From contig CM032794.1 of assembly GCA_019155185.1 (NCBI GenBank), positions 8,285,988-8,349,987 on the forward strand: a stretch of DNA of 64,000 nucleotides, written 5' to 3'. The stretch is from Beaufortia kweichowensis (taxonomy: Eukaryota; Chordata; Actinopteri; Cypriniformes; Gastromyzontidae). Shown piece by piece: positions 22,280 to 32,689 of this stretch. The notes under the pieces are model-generated. The model ran no database searches. It was given only the letters and a program-made list of their open reading frames with translations, and had not been told where the DNA came from. Position 1 is the stretch's first letter; the number at the start of each line of letters is the position of its first letter. The translations under genes were made by a program, and so were the position numbers.

Positions 22280-22520
22280 CTGACACTTGTTATTGCGGCA
22301 GTGCTCAGCTGAGGTATATCTTTTCTGAGGAGGATAAATTCAACGTGATGTGCCCGTCCTTTTGCCTTCAAAGCACTGACATTGGCATGCAGTTCACATC
22401 ATGGGACAGACACACATTAGCTGTCAAACACTTCTTTCATCTTCTGACTTCAAAGAGAGCGATTGATTAGTCTAAATGGCCATTACCAAACATCCGCCAC
22501 TGCAGCATGGAGAAGCAACC
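22280..22520. promoter_or_regulatory. Candidate regulatory island
   Basis: Non-repetitive segment with CTTGTTATTGCGG (SOX-like, about 22286-22298) and GCGATTGATTAGTC (PBX/homeodomain-like, about 22459-22472). It follows the purine tract. Evidence is motif and composition only. Confidence 0.32.
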
Positions 22521-22904
22521 GTGACAAAGAGGAATACAAAATCAACGGCTGCCGAATATGATAGAAAAAGAGGAAGAGAGAGAAAGGAATAAAGACAGGA
22601 GGAAAGAGGAGTGCAGCAACAAAAGAACAAAAAGATGCTTTCTGTCTAATTTGCAGAGGGAGAGACTCTTTTCTTCTATAATCCAGTGAGATTAGCAGCA
22701 GATTATACACGTTCTTTACTGTGTCAACTAGCTTTGCTGAATAAAAAGCTTTTGTTGCCGCTGTCATCTCAACAGAGTGCAAGGTGTGTTTTGCAAACTA
22801 CAAAAGCAGAGGCCTGACCACTCAAAAGCGATACAACAACACGCAGGTCTGAAGTGTGATGCTGACCACAACCTTTCAATGGTGCTAATGATCTTGGATG
22901 ATTA
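22521..22904. other. Intergenic, no gene seen
   Basis: Purine-rich at 22560-22630, otherwise mixed. No recognisable domain in the minus-strand frame spanning 22483-22782. Confidence 0.4.
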
Positions 22905-23190
22905 AAGAAATAGCTCCCACAAAATGAAAAAAGAATTGTTTTTCCATTACACAGCTGCCAGTAACTACTTATAAAAATGAACAGTGGTAAACAAATAAAA
23001 ACACAAAAGGCACTATTGAAGTAGTTTGTGTTCTATATTCCACCAGTTTTCTAAAAGCTGCATTATATCTTTGTGTGAGAACCAGATTTTGAATTCAACT
23101 GGCTGATCTTAACATTAACGTTTATGCATTTGTCTGAAGCGACGTACAATAATGCAATGCTCTAACCATTTCAGTGATTCACGTTTTGTT
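22905..23190. repeat. Degenerate cyprinid interspersed repeats (two adjoining)
   Basis: The part at 22905-23100 begins with a decayed AAAGAAATAG-ACAAAATGAAAA end and keeps words (GTAGTTTGTGTTCTATATTCCA, shortened here to key parts; and TTTGTGTGAGAACCAGA near 23071-23087) that I recognise from the same common cyprinid repeat family as the 110-bp MITE. The part at 23115-23180 (ATGCATTTG-TCTGAAGCGACGTACA and CAATGCTCTAACCA) resembles another teleost repeat motif. Identification is by recognition and unverified. Confidence 0.5.
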
Positions 23191-23540
23191 CATGCAACTG
23201 GACTAAAGTTTGGTAAAAGACAAAAAACAAAATTTGGTAAAAAACTAAGGCAAAAGAGTACACTCAAAAAGCTGTTGATGGAAGCTTGTTGATCTCTGCT
23301 TTGAGTCTCTGATGACTGTTTCATAAAGAGCAACAGAGGATATTAATTAATTTGTCATTATTTCTAGCATTACCATGCTAATGGTTTCACAGCCTAGTCA
23401 AAACATTTCCCCAGCTTATCCCTGCTCAACATATGGTTACATGCATACTTCAAGCCACCCACCCACACACAAACGCACACACAATCACAGCAATGAAAAA
23501 TGAAATCAAAAGCTATGCCCTCGTAAAAGTGGAATAAAAA
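23191..23540. other. Intergenic, no feature seen
   Basis: AT-rich with a CA-rich patch near 23455-23485. No gene. Confidence 0.45.
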
Positions 23541-23544
23541 CCCC

Positions 23545-23830
23545 CGTTTCCTTGAAGATGGGAGGTGCATCTTCTCGGAGACAGATGGCGGTGTTGGAGG
23601 ATATATTTTAGCTCTCCTCTCCCCTCGCACTGAAGCCGCGGACACTAAAAAGCCCATAAAACTCAAAGATGAGCGGATAGAGCTAATAATATAATCATTG
23701 GAAACACCTGCAAAAAGGCGCAGATGGGCCATCTCGGCCGCCTGTCCATCAGCAGTGCGAGGGTCCGCCTCCCCATATGGAATGGTGGTGATGGTGGGGT
23801 CCACACATACACGGCCTCTCACTCAGCAGC
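23545..23830. promoter_or_regulatory. Candidate regulatory island with YY1-type words
   Basis: AGATGGCGG at 23583-23591 matches the YY1 core. A second, reverse-oriented GCCATCTCGGCC lies near 23728-23739. CCCATAAAACTC near 23653-23664 is a posterior-HOX-like word, and AAACACCTGC near 23703-23712 holds an E-box-like CACCTG. The island is CpG-richer than its flanks. Open frames on both strands carry no domain. Confidence 0.4.
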
Positions 23831-24240
23831 GTCTCTCTCTTACTCATTCACTCACTCTCTCCTTTCTCGCTTTCTTTCTCCACCCAAGAGAAGAGCATAT
23901 GCAGGCTTTTTATAGCACAGGGCTGGGCTGCCGGGTGTCACAGTCAATCCTGTCCCTCCGCAGAATTGGTGTGCCGTTCTGTGAGGAGTTTGTGTGCTGC
24001 GTGATGCCAAGGATGTGTCACCCATGCACTTCTTTAGACACACACATACACACACACACACTTATGCTTTGTCTCTCTTATTTCACACTGGAACTGTATT
24101 TTGAATAGCCTGCGAGTAGCACATCCTCTTTATATTGACGGCATCATTCTAATGGGCAGGTCACAAAAATGTGTCTTGTTGACATCTAGGACATTGGTGG
24201 GTGCTGATAGGAGCGCAGCATCGATGAGTATGTCACTGTA
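23831..24240. other. Intergenic with CA microsatellite
   Basis: CT-rich at 23835-23880, and CA repeat 24037-24061. The stretch at 24100-24240 is non-repetitive and could extend the neighbouring islands. No gene. Confidence 0.35.
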
Positions 24241-24480
24241 ATGGTTTTAGGGCAGATAACGGTTAAATACACTCTTTCTGATGGGGGAAAGGCTGATTCC
24301 AAATCAGGGGTTGATGGTAACTCTCGTTCCTCTGATCTCTGCCTGAATTTCATTAATCTTGACAATGAGAGATACTGCTCTCTGACAGCCTTTAGTCTAC
24401 AATCCCTTCACAATCAGTCCGAGACTGGCTCTTACGAGTTTGTCTCCTTCAGAGAGTCTGACTTATGTGTTCCCTGCTGA
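24241..24480. promoter_or_regulatory. Candidate island with an 80-codon open frame
   Basis: A plus-strand frame is open from ATG 24241 to TGA 24478-24480, encoding 79 residues of ordinary-looking composition (no low-complexity runs). I see no domain, signal peptide or membrane segment, and the length is within chance. GGCAGATAACGG (GATA type) and TTCATTAATCTTG (homeodomain) are also present, so a regulatory island is the more likely reading. Confidence 0.3.
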
Positions 24481-24501
24481 AAATAACAATTTAAACAATC
24501 C

Positions 24502-24630
24502 TAAACTGGTTTGACAGCTGTTTTCCTAGCCTGGTCATGCTGGTTTTAGAAGGGTTTTGTGCATGGTTTAGCTGGCTAGCCTGGGAGGCAACTGGCTGGT
24601 TTATTTTATGTTTAGCAGGCTTTAGATAAT
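24502..24630. repeat. GCTGGTTT-type interspersed repeat
   Basis: Imperfect reiterations of CTGGTTT, CCTGGTCATGCTGGTTTTAG, TTTAGCTGGCTAGCC and ACTGGCTGGTTTA. This CTGGT-rich pattern is a common teleost interspersed repeat. Family name not assigned. Confidence 0.65.
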
Positions 24631-24699
24631 CATTTTTAACTACCAGTATATGTTTTTCTTTAGTAAAAGTATGCATGTACACACATAAACACCCAAGTC

Positions 24700-25225
24700 A
24701 AAATCTCTTTTGCTTTTCACCCTGCGAGGCAGCGTTCCTTTGAAGATATTAGAAGAAAGTGAACACAACTCAACGGCGTCATCAATTTTACTGCACAGCA
24801 ATATTTTGTTTAAAGAGTCAAAAGAGGAGATACTCCTGGCTGTTGCTGTCATGATGTGATAACTTTGCAGAGCTTTCTAAAGCGTATGACACTGAAGCTC
24901 CCTTTAAAGAAAGGATTGGGCTATTTACTTACTTCTACTGCCTCTTGGCTCTGTGCTGATGCTACTCACCCACAAATTACTTGGTCGCCTGCTATTTTTA
25001 CATGGCTAAAGGTGAGCTGTAATAGTTCATGTTCAATTGTTATTTGTAAGTTTTGCATCAGTATCAGCCCTGTTCCATCATATTATTATCAGCCCCTCCC
25101 GCTATACAGATTAGGAAGATACAGTAGCTCATCAGTCCTTTATAACACAGTGGGCGGCTCACACCCACGCATTCACTGTTCTTTTTCATATAAACTCGCT
25201 TGCCGTCGTCTATGTGTGAGGCATA
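24700..25225. promoter_or_regulatory. Candidate enhancer block
   Basis: A 520-bp non-repetitive block. CATCAATTTTAC (about 24780-24791), TTCAATTGTTATTTG (SOX type, about 25032-25046), GTGATAACTTTGC (GATA type, about 24856-24868) and CCTTTATAACAC are seen. A 127-codon plus-strand frame (24856-25239) has no recognisable domain. Enhancer role is inference. Confidence 0.38.
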
Positions 25226-25244
25226 CGGGAGTTGATTAGTACCT

Positions 25245-25520
25245 GCTTGCAGGTTTGATTTCGATGTTATTCTTTCTGTTTTGACAAGGGGAATTTGAGG
25301 ATAGGATGTGACTTGGCCCTGTCATTCACGGCTGGCTGACAGGTGTACTTGTCAAGGACGGGCCTGTCTCTGCCCATTAAGTGACACGTAAATCCAGGGA
25401 GGGTGGAGAACAGCTATTTCAGAGGGCTTGTGCTTGACATAAATCCAGTGTGGAAAAGCTTCCATCTCCTGCCTTTCTATCCGTCAAACATACAGAGTCT
25501 CTATGATGCCCGTTTAAAAA
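25245..25520. promoter_or_regulatory. Candidate enhancer with opposed MEIS/TGIF words
   Basis: TGACAG at 25337-25342 faces TTGTCA at 25349-25354, an inverted pair of MEIS/TGIF-type cores six bases apart. The context GCTGACAGGTGTACTTGTCA has partial dyad symmetry. CCCATTAAGTGACACG (about 25374-25389) is NKX2-like (AAGTG). Non-repetitive. Confidence 0.38.
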
Positions 25521-26135
25521 AAAATATGCCCAACCACCGCACACTTCACAGCATACTACTTAAAATTGTATTATTATTAGATAGATACCAAGCATTTACT
25601 GTTTTAGTTTTTCTTACTGAGGGATTAATGTGTGTATACTAATATAGGTAATTCCTCTACAGGTATACTGTCCTAGATTCGCAAACAAGTAAATAAATAA
25701 ACAATTGTGAAAGAATTGTGACTTTGGGCAACTGTGTCACCAGCTGATGATGGGATGCCATGCGTCTTGCCATCTGTGATGTCACTTGTGATATGCAATG
25801 ATATTTTTGGCATTACCAAGCATCACTTTAACACAGCAGGCTGAAACATACTTTGCTTTTAACTAGAAAATGAGGCAATAACAGATTTGAAATTGCATAC
25901 ACATAATTGTAAAAAAGACATAAACATAAAATAAGAGAATATAGAATATTTTTATGAAGTTAAATATATTTAACATTATATTATATCATATTATATTTAT
26001 ATTTGATTATATTAATATATATTTTTGGTTTATTATGTTTTTAGATGGTTTTACTGATTTCATTTTGTGAGCTAGAATATTACAGAATCTAGAATTAGAA
26101 TTAGTACAGAATGTAAAAAAAACCTCTAAACCTAC

Positions 26136-26137
<2 letters not shown>
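25521..26137. other. AT-rich desert
   Basis: AT-rich, no gene; TATATTTATATT low complexity near 25975-26025 leads into the long TA repeat. Confidence 0.55.
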
Positions 26138-26408
<271 letters not shown>

Positions 26409-27424
26409 AAAGATTATGCAAAATCATTTAATTACCTCATCCAAATGAAAGAGGGGTCAAAACTCTTGCAACTGCTTATAGTTAATATTCAGATGTTAAT
26501 TATGCGGTTGTGAATCAAACCATTGTTGCAAAACAATTAAATCAGAAACAAATTACACAACATCCACCAATGAATAATACCACATATAAATGAAAATAAC
26601 ATGAGAAAAAACTACTTCACTTTTTCAACAACAATAAATTAACCCTGAATGCTATATGAAAAGTTTAATTAAAAAAGTTTGTAAATAATGTTACCGCTTA
26701 GCTGTAATATGGAAAAAATTGCCTCTTGTGAGAATTTAAATGTTTTATTGTAATCAGACAGAAAGGCAGGCATCATAATGTTTAAAATTAGACTTTAATA
26801 TTTCATCGCATCGGCAGGTTGATTCTCATTAAATGTGGGTTTTTTCACAAAGCCTAAATGTCAGCCAGAAAAATGTGTGAAGATGCTTCTGTTTGCTCTG
26901 AAATGATTCTGTTTCTGTGTAGACTGCATCCAGTAATCATGAATGTGTCACAGGATTAACATAATAAATTGCTAATTAATTTAATGGAGCTATTTTTTAA
27001 AGTAACACATAAAGAAACTAATATGTTTACAATTATATTACATTTCTGGTTAGTGTTTAAATTAACACATTCTTTAATATAACCTTATCAAACCTGCTGT
27101 ATAGTACAATCAAGTAAAAATTAGATTTGGAAAGTAAACAGTTACATTATATTTATAATAATTAATTATAATAATATATAATGTGCAGATAATCTATAGA
27201 TCTTATCTATATAATGGAAAAAGATTTAAAATATTTTCCATATGGTATACACAAAAAAAATTAGGAATTTAAAATGTATAAATGTATACTGTACATTCCT
27301 TGATTCTTCCAAGACATCCAGTATATTGACCTATATTTTAAGTAACAGTACTCAGACATCACAAGATGATAAGAAGAATATATTTTGCTTACAGAATCTA
27401 ACAAGTGCATATTGTGCCTTCTAT
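26409..27424. other. AT-rich intergenic with weak candidate at 26760-26990
   Basis: Most is AT-rich. At 26760-26990 composition is more even with words such as CATCGCATCGGCAGG, GACTGCATCCAGTAATCATG and TTGCTAATTAATTTAATGG. No gene. Confidence 0.35.
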
Positions 27425-27535
27425 AAATGGCCTTACTTTGGATTAATTAATTTCTTTGGAAATTCTAATTAATGAAGCAACATTAATTGCTTTTAAAAGA
27501 GCCACATTAATTACTTTATTGACAATTTTGGCTTG
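27425..27535. promoter_or_regulatory. Homeodomain-site cluster
   Basis: Within 110 bp are GGATTAATTAATTTC (27439-27453), TCTAATTAATGAAG (about 27464-27477), CATTAATTGC (about 27481-27490) and CATTAATTAC (about 27505-27514), all with TAATTA/ATTAAT cores. TTGACAATTTTGG and GCTTGACAG (MEIS type) follow. The spacing is fairly regular, about 20-25 bp. Confidence 0.4.
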
Positions 27536-28535
27536 ACAGAAAGCCTCTGATCATCTGACAATATCTGCCATACTACATTGGCTCAACCACTAGCAGGAGT
27601 ATGGGTTGGGACTTCCTGTTTGTTGCAGTCAGAATGCTAAAAAAGACTTAATATTGTCATTATTGTTGCAATTTGTTAGATGCTGCTAACTGCCATGGAG
27701 TTACACACTGTACCTTTACGTTCTTTTAATCATATAGCATTTCGCTAGTTATTTCACTATAGTCAATTTAATCACATATGCTTTTAATAAAGAAAAACTA
27801 TTACCATGGCTGCCAGTGGAATGACTCGCCTGTATCCAATATATCTCTAATTTTCCCTTCGGATTGAACCCCATCACATAATGTTTGTAACAAAGAAATG
27901 CTCACTTTATCATACAATGCACCACGCACACCACTGCTTTTCCGTCTCACAGTCATGACACATTAAAACCTGTGACAGTAAGTATAGAAATTGTTTGTTT
28001 GTTTGTTTGTTTATTTAGATAATCTCCTATATGTTAAATTCCTGTTGGCAGCTAGTAATGGCAAAAAACAATACCATCTGTTAAAGCATATCAGAGACAC
28101 AAAACACAATTTCGTGAACACTATGAGCTATCAGAACCATACAATTTCTGACCATCCTGACCATTATTAATCCACTTGCTTAAAATATAAACCTTAATTT
28201 ATTCAGCTCTTCAGTTTTATACCTAAAAACAATTAATAGGACTAGCATGAAATATATAAATAGTGGTTATTTATTGATACAGACACTAAATGACTGTCAA
28301 AATACAATTTAGACTTGTTAAACAGAAAGACTGTAAATGCAATAAACCTATCCAATGAATATGCTCTCAGGGGATTTTCATATATTTCAGGATCATTCAT
28401 TGTATTCTAATGCACAACGCATTTACACACACACTTACACAAACCACAAGCCCTACCCACTCCCCCTGGGGACTACTCTATTGCTTTTGGTTTATCACAG
28501 TCCAGCGTGCAGTTGGCCACAGTAATTAGAAAACC
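27536..28535. repeat. AT-rich intergenic with (TTTG)n
   Basis: A TTTG tetranucleotide repeat of about five units lies at 27991-28013. The stretch at 27560-27715 may be an old interspersed repeat (ACACACTGTACCTTTA end-like word) but I cannot place it. No gene. Confidence 0.4.
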
Positions 28536-28539
28536 TCAG

Positions 28540-28960
28540 ACATGCATTTGAAGTGTCCTGCTTAGACCCAGATCACCAATAACAGCATTTATTGTTTTCT
28601 AATCAGGGGCCCTTCGGCTGCCCCAATCACTCAGTAAATAATGGAGATGTCAATACTCTCAGGCCCGTGACTCACCCGAACCCCTGCTCCCGTTCACCAT
28701 AAAAGGCCCTCATTAATCACTCTCTACCTTTGAAAAGAGTTAAAACTGTCACTCGCTGAAAACCTGTCTTCCCCCACTACCTCTCCACCGACCACGTCAC
28801 CCTAACCTCCAGTCCCGCTAACCCCTTTCCTCATCAGTGGTCAAGCGGCTCAAATCGTCCTGTGTAACAAGGGCATTGCCATTGATTAGCGCAATCGCAG
28901 GCAGGCCCCATCGCAGGAATCACTCCACTCATTTTCTGCACAAGCACAATCAACTTCTTG
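28540..28960. promoter_or_regulatory. Candidate enhancer block
   Basis: GC-richer, non-repetitive 420-bp block. TTTATTGTTTTCTAATCAGG (SOX plus homeodomain, about 28589-28608), CTCATTAATCAC (about 28710-28721), CAGTAATTAGAAAACC (about 28520-28535, at its edge) and GATTAGCGCAATCGCAGG (about 28884-28901) are seen. C-rich at 28670-28830. Among the better enhancer candidates here. Confidence 0.43.
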
Positions 28961-29394
28961 AGGTATGTGTCTTAAACCTCATGAACTAAACATAGTTTTA
29001 GTCATAGTGTAGTTTTATTATACTCAGAGATTGCAACTGATTTTGATAAAAGACAAACCAACAGCAAGAAAAAGAGTGATTTTGTACAGTATATTGTTTT
29101 ATCTTATTCTATTTTATTCCAAGTCACATTCCATAACATTCACATACCATGTTATTCTGTCCTTCGTGTACAACTTCGATCTCTTGAGACTCTCACAACC
29201 GTCAAGAAAAAGCTAAACACACACCTCTTCCCTCTACAAAACCTAAACTACAATCGTAATAAAAAGAATTTGTTCAAATAAAAACCATGTCTCCTCTTTC
29301 TCAACATTTTGACTTTTGTCTGCTAAATTTAAACAGAAAATTATCAGCATAACTGCAGGTATACGTGAATTAGTTCTGTGTTGTTAAATGATGA
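28961..29394. other. Intergenic, contains LINE tail
   Basis: Mixed sequence with ATTTTATTTCTAT-type low complexity near 29095-29115. The LINE fragment is listed separately. No gene. Confidence 0.4.
29150..29250 (+). mobile_element. LINE reverse-transcriptase C-terminal fragment (tentative)
   Basis: In the frame starting at 29201, ten residues read VKKKLNTHLF. This matches the KKLKTHLF-type C-terminal motif shared by several fish non-LTR retrotransposon polyproteins (L2/CR1/Rex-like). Upstream CTCTTGAGACTCTCACAACC fits the same context with a frame break. Only this short tail survives. Confidence 0.5.
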
Positions 29395-30300
29395 GAGCCC
29401 TTAAGCGGCAGGTTACAGGATTAGTTAGAGAGAAGACAGGATAAGTTAGAGTGACCCAACATTGCATGACAAAGATCTGCTAGAAGATCGGCTTTCAGTC
29501 TGTCTTTGATTTCCCCTGATGAGGTCATGCCTTTCCACTTTCAGACAAGATATTGTGCAACTTTAATGCCTCTTTAATCTAAGAAAATAAGAACTGGGGA
29601 CTAAGGAATGGTGCATGCAGCCGTATATCTATTAATTTATTAGTATGTCTTTATGTTTTTATTTAACATCTAGCGTCAAAATGAGTTGTTTGACTGTGAC
29701 AGAACAGATATTTGAAAACTCACTCGACATGAGCTTGATTGGAAGCGGCTCAAAGGCTGCCACCGCTGAACAAGTGTCCTAAATCTCCTTGATGGGGTAC
29801 ATATTCCTAGCCCGTATTTCTGTCATGTAGAATGTAGAATGATGTTGGCTGCGTTCTGCCTGTGACCCAGCGTTAGGTGGACCGTTGGGACCGCGGCGCA
29901 GGCTAATGCTTCAGATCCAGTCTCTGACTTGTGACTTACGGTTTTCTCGGTACAGTAATGCCAGTTTAAGCTCCTACAAAACGTTCCCCTTAATTAGGCT
30001 CTGCACCACATGAAAGTTACTGTGTTACTGTACAGGAAGTGATTCAACATTTTCCCTTGTCAAACATTTTCCTCCTCCTTCTGCATGTCTCTAATGAGAT
30101 TTAGGGTTTTACATAAAATGTTGTTTAGATTGGTTTCTCTCCATTTGGCAAGGCCTTTGAAAGAAAAAAAAGATGACTGACTCTGTCGGCAACCTCCCAT
30201 CTGTATGTCTAATCTAAGCCTGTAATTAGTTATTGCTCCACATCATGAACTCATTAGATATCTGCCTACGGGACATCAACTAAGCTCTGCGTCGCTGCTT
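29395..30300. promoter_or_regulatory. Candidate enhancer cluster (about 0.9 kb)
   Basis: Three adjacent non-repetitive islands (about 29395-29580, 29690-30060, 30100-30300). GTCTTTGATTTCC near 29502 holds a TCF core (CTTTGAT). CCTTAATTAGGC near 29989-30000 holds a homeodomain core. GTAATTAGTTATTGC near 30221-30235 is homeodomain/SOX-like. The 29870-29910 part is CpG-richer (GGGACCGCGGCGCAGG). No coding frame. Confidence 0.4.
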
Positions 30301-31019
30301 TACTTTACAGTTGTTTCAGACTACAAATCTACCATATATGCCTTTAAATCAAAGCTGTCTTTTTCTGCAAAGAAAAGCAAATTACCAATGTAAGAAAACT
30401 CTGCTTTCGTATCACTACTCGAGAAGAATTTCTGAAATATGTTTTCTATCATGTGAACTTGCAGTACTGCCTGGGAACATTGAGCTAGTTGTCAAACACT
30501 GTTTATAAACAGTTTATGACAGATAAATTATAGCAGACTCATGTGTTTGTGGTTCAGCATTGATGTATAACATGGCCTCTTAGATCGTGGCTCAGGCTGA
30601 TAATGGAGTGCATTCTCAGTGGGACGGTCCTCTCTCGGGCTCGATTTGAACTGAATTTGAATCAGGGCTGGGTTTGTCTAAAAGCAGACCTTTAATACCC
30701 CCCATCTCCCCACTGCCTATTTATACATTTTTCTTCCCCACAGATAAAGATCTCAGCCATCTTAACCACCTCCCCCTCCCTCGGCGTGTTTCAGCAGTTG
30801 TAACATGCTCTGCAACACTCTACACTACACGCATACAAAAAAGACGCATGCGCCCGCTGCGTGCTCATGTCTAATGGCATCAGGAAGCTGAGAAAAAAGC
30901 CATTTCCTCTCCCTCCCGTCCTCCACCCCGCCAGCCCGCCCTGATGATGAAAACACAGACAGCTGAAGCAGAAAGCCATTTCTCAAGTTAAATGCCATGT
31001 GGTTATGTAGTGTGGTATT
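30301..31019. promoter_or_regulatory. Intergenic with candidate island 30545-30690
   Basis: At 30545-30690 a non-repetitive island includes GGCTGATAATGG and TTTGAATCAGGGC words. The stretch at 30690-31000 is GC- and C-richer (CCTCCCCCTCCC) and open on the minus strand, with no domain. No gene. Confidence 0.3.
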
Positions 31020-31310
31020 CACTCCAAAATTAAACGCCTCTCGCTCTGAAAGCTGTCACACAACAAAGAAACCATAAGAGGCTGGGGCTCACCCAGCACG
31101 GCCGCAACGGCGCTCAGACAGTGGGCGTTTTTAAAACTTTCATTCCGTCCCGCACATTGTTTAGCCGAGTGCGTGCCTGTGGCATTAGGATCACCATGTT
31201 CTGCTGGTTCCACGGCTAATTTAATGTTCTTCGGCTGCTATGAAGACTTTGTGTTTTTATGACATTTATTGAGTAGCGGAGCTTGTTAAATATGTTTTGC
31301 TCAAAATGTT
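31020..31310. promoter_or_regulatory. Candidate enhancer
   Basis: Non-repetitive island with AACAAAGAAACC (SOX/TCF-like, about 31063-31074), CACATTGTTTAGCC (SOX type, about 31152-31165), GGCTAATTTAATG (about 31213-31225) and TTTTTATGACATTTATTGAG (HOX-like, about 31254-31273). CpGs are frequent at 31100-31180. Confidence 0.42.
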
Positions 31311-31334
31311 CCAACACATACTTTACATTATGTT

Positions 31335-31930
31335 GCACTACTGGTGAACGATGATAGTTCACGTGTAATGGAGCTGCTTGGCAAAATTAAAGCTTACCTC
31401 AGAGACAGTCTAACCTCTTCACCTTTCACAAGGGACCCTTCACATCAGTTGGGGTATTTTGGTGACCCCATCCCATTTTGGACGACTGCTATCCCTGTTC
31501 ATAGCTTCGATCGATGGAAGCTTTCAGTGGGCTCACTATCCATTCCCTCTCGTTAATGACAGCCATAATTCACAAGACTGGAAAATATATAAATATATAT
31601 AAATATTTCACCCCTGAGCTGTGACCTTTCTGTCTCCCAGCTGACAGCTCAGGGGGGAAAAGGTGTCAATTAATGACATTTAGAAATTTCATATCACTCT
31701 CAATAACTCTGAGATTTTTACAGGGGCCAGTGTGTGTGTGTGGTGGGGGCAGACGAGATTGGCGCTCACACAGAGCAACTTTCATGAGGTAAGATAGGAT
31801 CCGTGGCTAGCCATTAATGTCACTCGCTCCACCCGCAATCATTTCAGACCTGGGCCAGCATTAAATCTAATTGATCACCGTGATTGTCTTTTGGGATGAT
31901 ATAGCCCTCATCACATCAATGCCCAGCCCC
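31335..31930. promoter_or_regulatory. Strongest candidate enhancer cluster
   Basis: Three consecutive islands, about 31335-31560, 31610-31700 and 31800-31930. The middle one has CCAGCTGACAGCTC (E-box plus MEIS core, about 31637-31650) and TCAATTAATGACATTTAG (about 31667-31684). The third has GCCATTAATGTCAC and CTAATTGATCACCG. A short GT run and G run at 31728-31750 separate them. Texture resembles deeply conserved developmental elements, but conservation cannot be read from one sequence. Short open frames have no domain. Confidence 0.48.
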
Positions 31931-32125
31931 TTCTGTTCAAGGTGCTGTAGGCAAGAAAAATGTCTTAGAAAGGTGATAAGTTTGACCAAATCTGTATAAA
32001 AAGGTCTAGTTTAAGAGTATTGGCTGCCCAAATGGCTCCATAGTTATGCTTTTTATTGCATATCTACTCACTAAAAAGAGAGGTCTTGTTAGAGATAGTA
32101 CAAGAGATTGACTCCATATGATAAA

Positions 32126-32366
32126 TATGTGACCCTGTCTGTGAAAACCAGGCTAAAGTCAAAAAATCTAATTTTGATATTAGCATCAAATTTTGATTTC
32201 TCAGTTCACTATAATTTCAATCTTTAAAATGTCATTGCTCAGTCAATATAAAATATTAAGGTTATATTTTCACCAAATGCTGTTTACATTATTTAAGATG
32301 ATTTTGTATAGAAAACTGTAAATCACCAAAAAATTGAAAAAATGTTTTCACAGGCAGGGTCACATA
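32126..32366 (+). mobile_element. hAT-like MITE, copy 1
   Basis: The left end TATGTGACCCTGTCTGTGAA is mirrored by TTTTCACAGGCAGGGTCACATA at the right end (reverse complement with few changes). The 8-bp direct repeat ATGATAAA occurs at 32118-32125 and again at 32366-32373, overlapping the right terminus by one base. An 8-bp duplication is the hAT hallmark. The 240-bp interior is AT-rich and noncoding. A second copy lies at 50721-50952 in the opposite orientation. Confidence 0.85.
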
Positions 32367-32369
32367 TGA

Positions 32370-32685
32370 TAAAAACACAAATGAGAAAACTGTTGGCATA
32401 CAATGTGATCATACAGCTTATAGTAGTAATATGGTTTAGTTCAAATCATTTACTTTGGAAAGTAAATGTTTACATTTATATTACAAACTGACTTCTGATT
32501 CCAATCTGTTTTCCACATTGTTGACATGTTTTCTAAAACTCTTAAAATGTGTGATTTCAAGAGTTTTTTTCTCAGTTAACATCTGAGGAGCACATTCAGT
32601 TAAATCTGCATGCACTCTTAATTTAATGTTATTGCTGTCTAGATCAAATTAAAAAGAAATACTTTGTGATTTTTCTTTCCTGTAG
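32370..32685. other. AT-rich intergenic
   Basis: No gene or repeat beyond the MITE. Confidence 0.5.
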
Positions 32686-32689
32686 GCCA

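Noticed and set aside
23394..23822. 142-codon open frame, minus strand
   Set aside because: Crosses a CA/GT-rich patch giving a Cys/Val run; no domain; chance length.
24856..25239. 127-codon open frame, plus strand
   Set aside because: Ser/Leu/Cys-rich without a domain; overlaps a candidate regulatory block.
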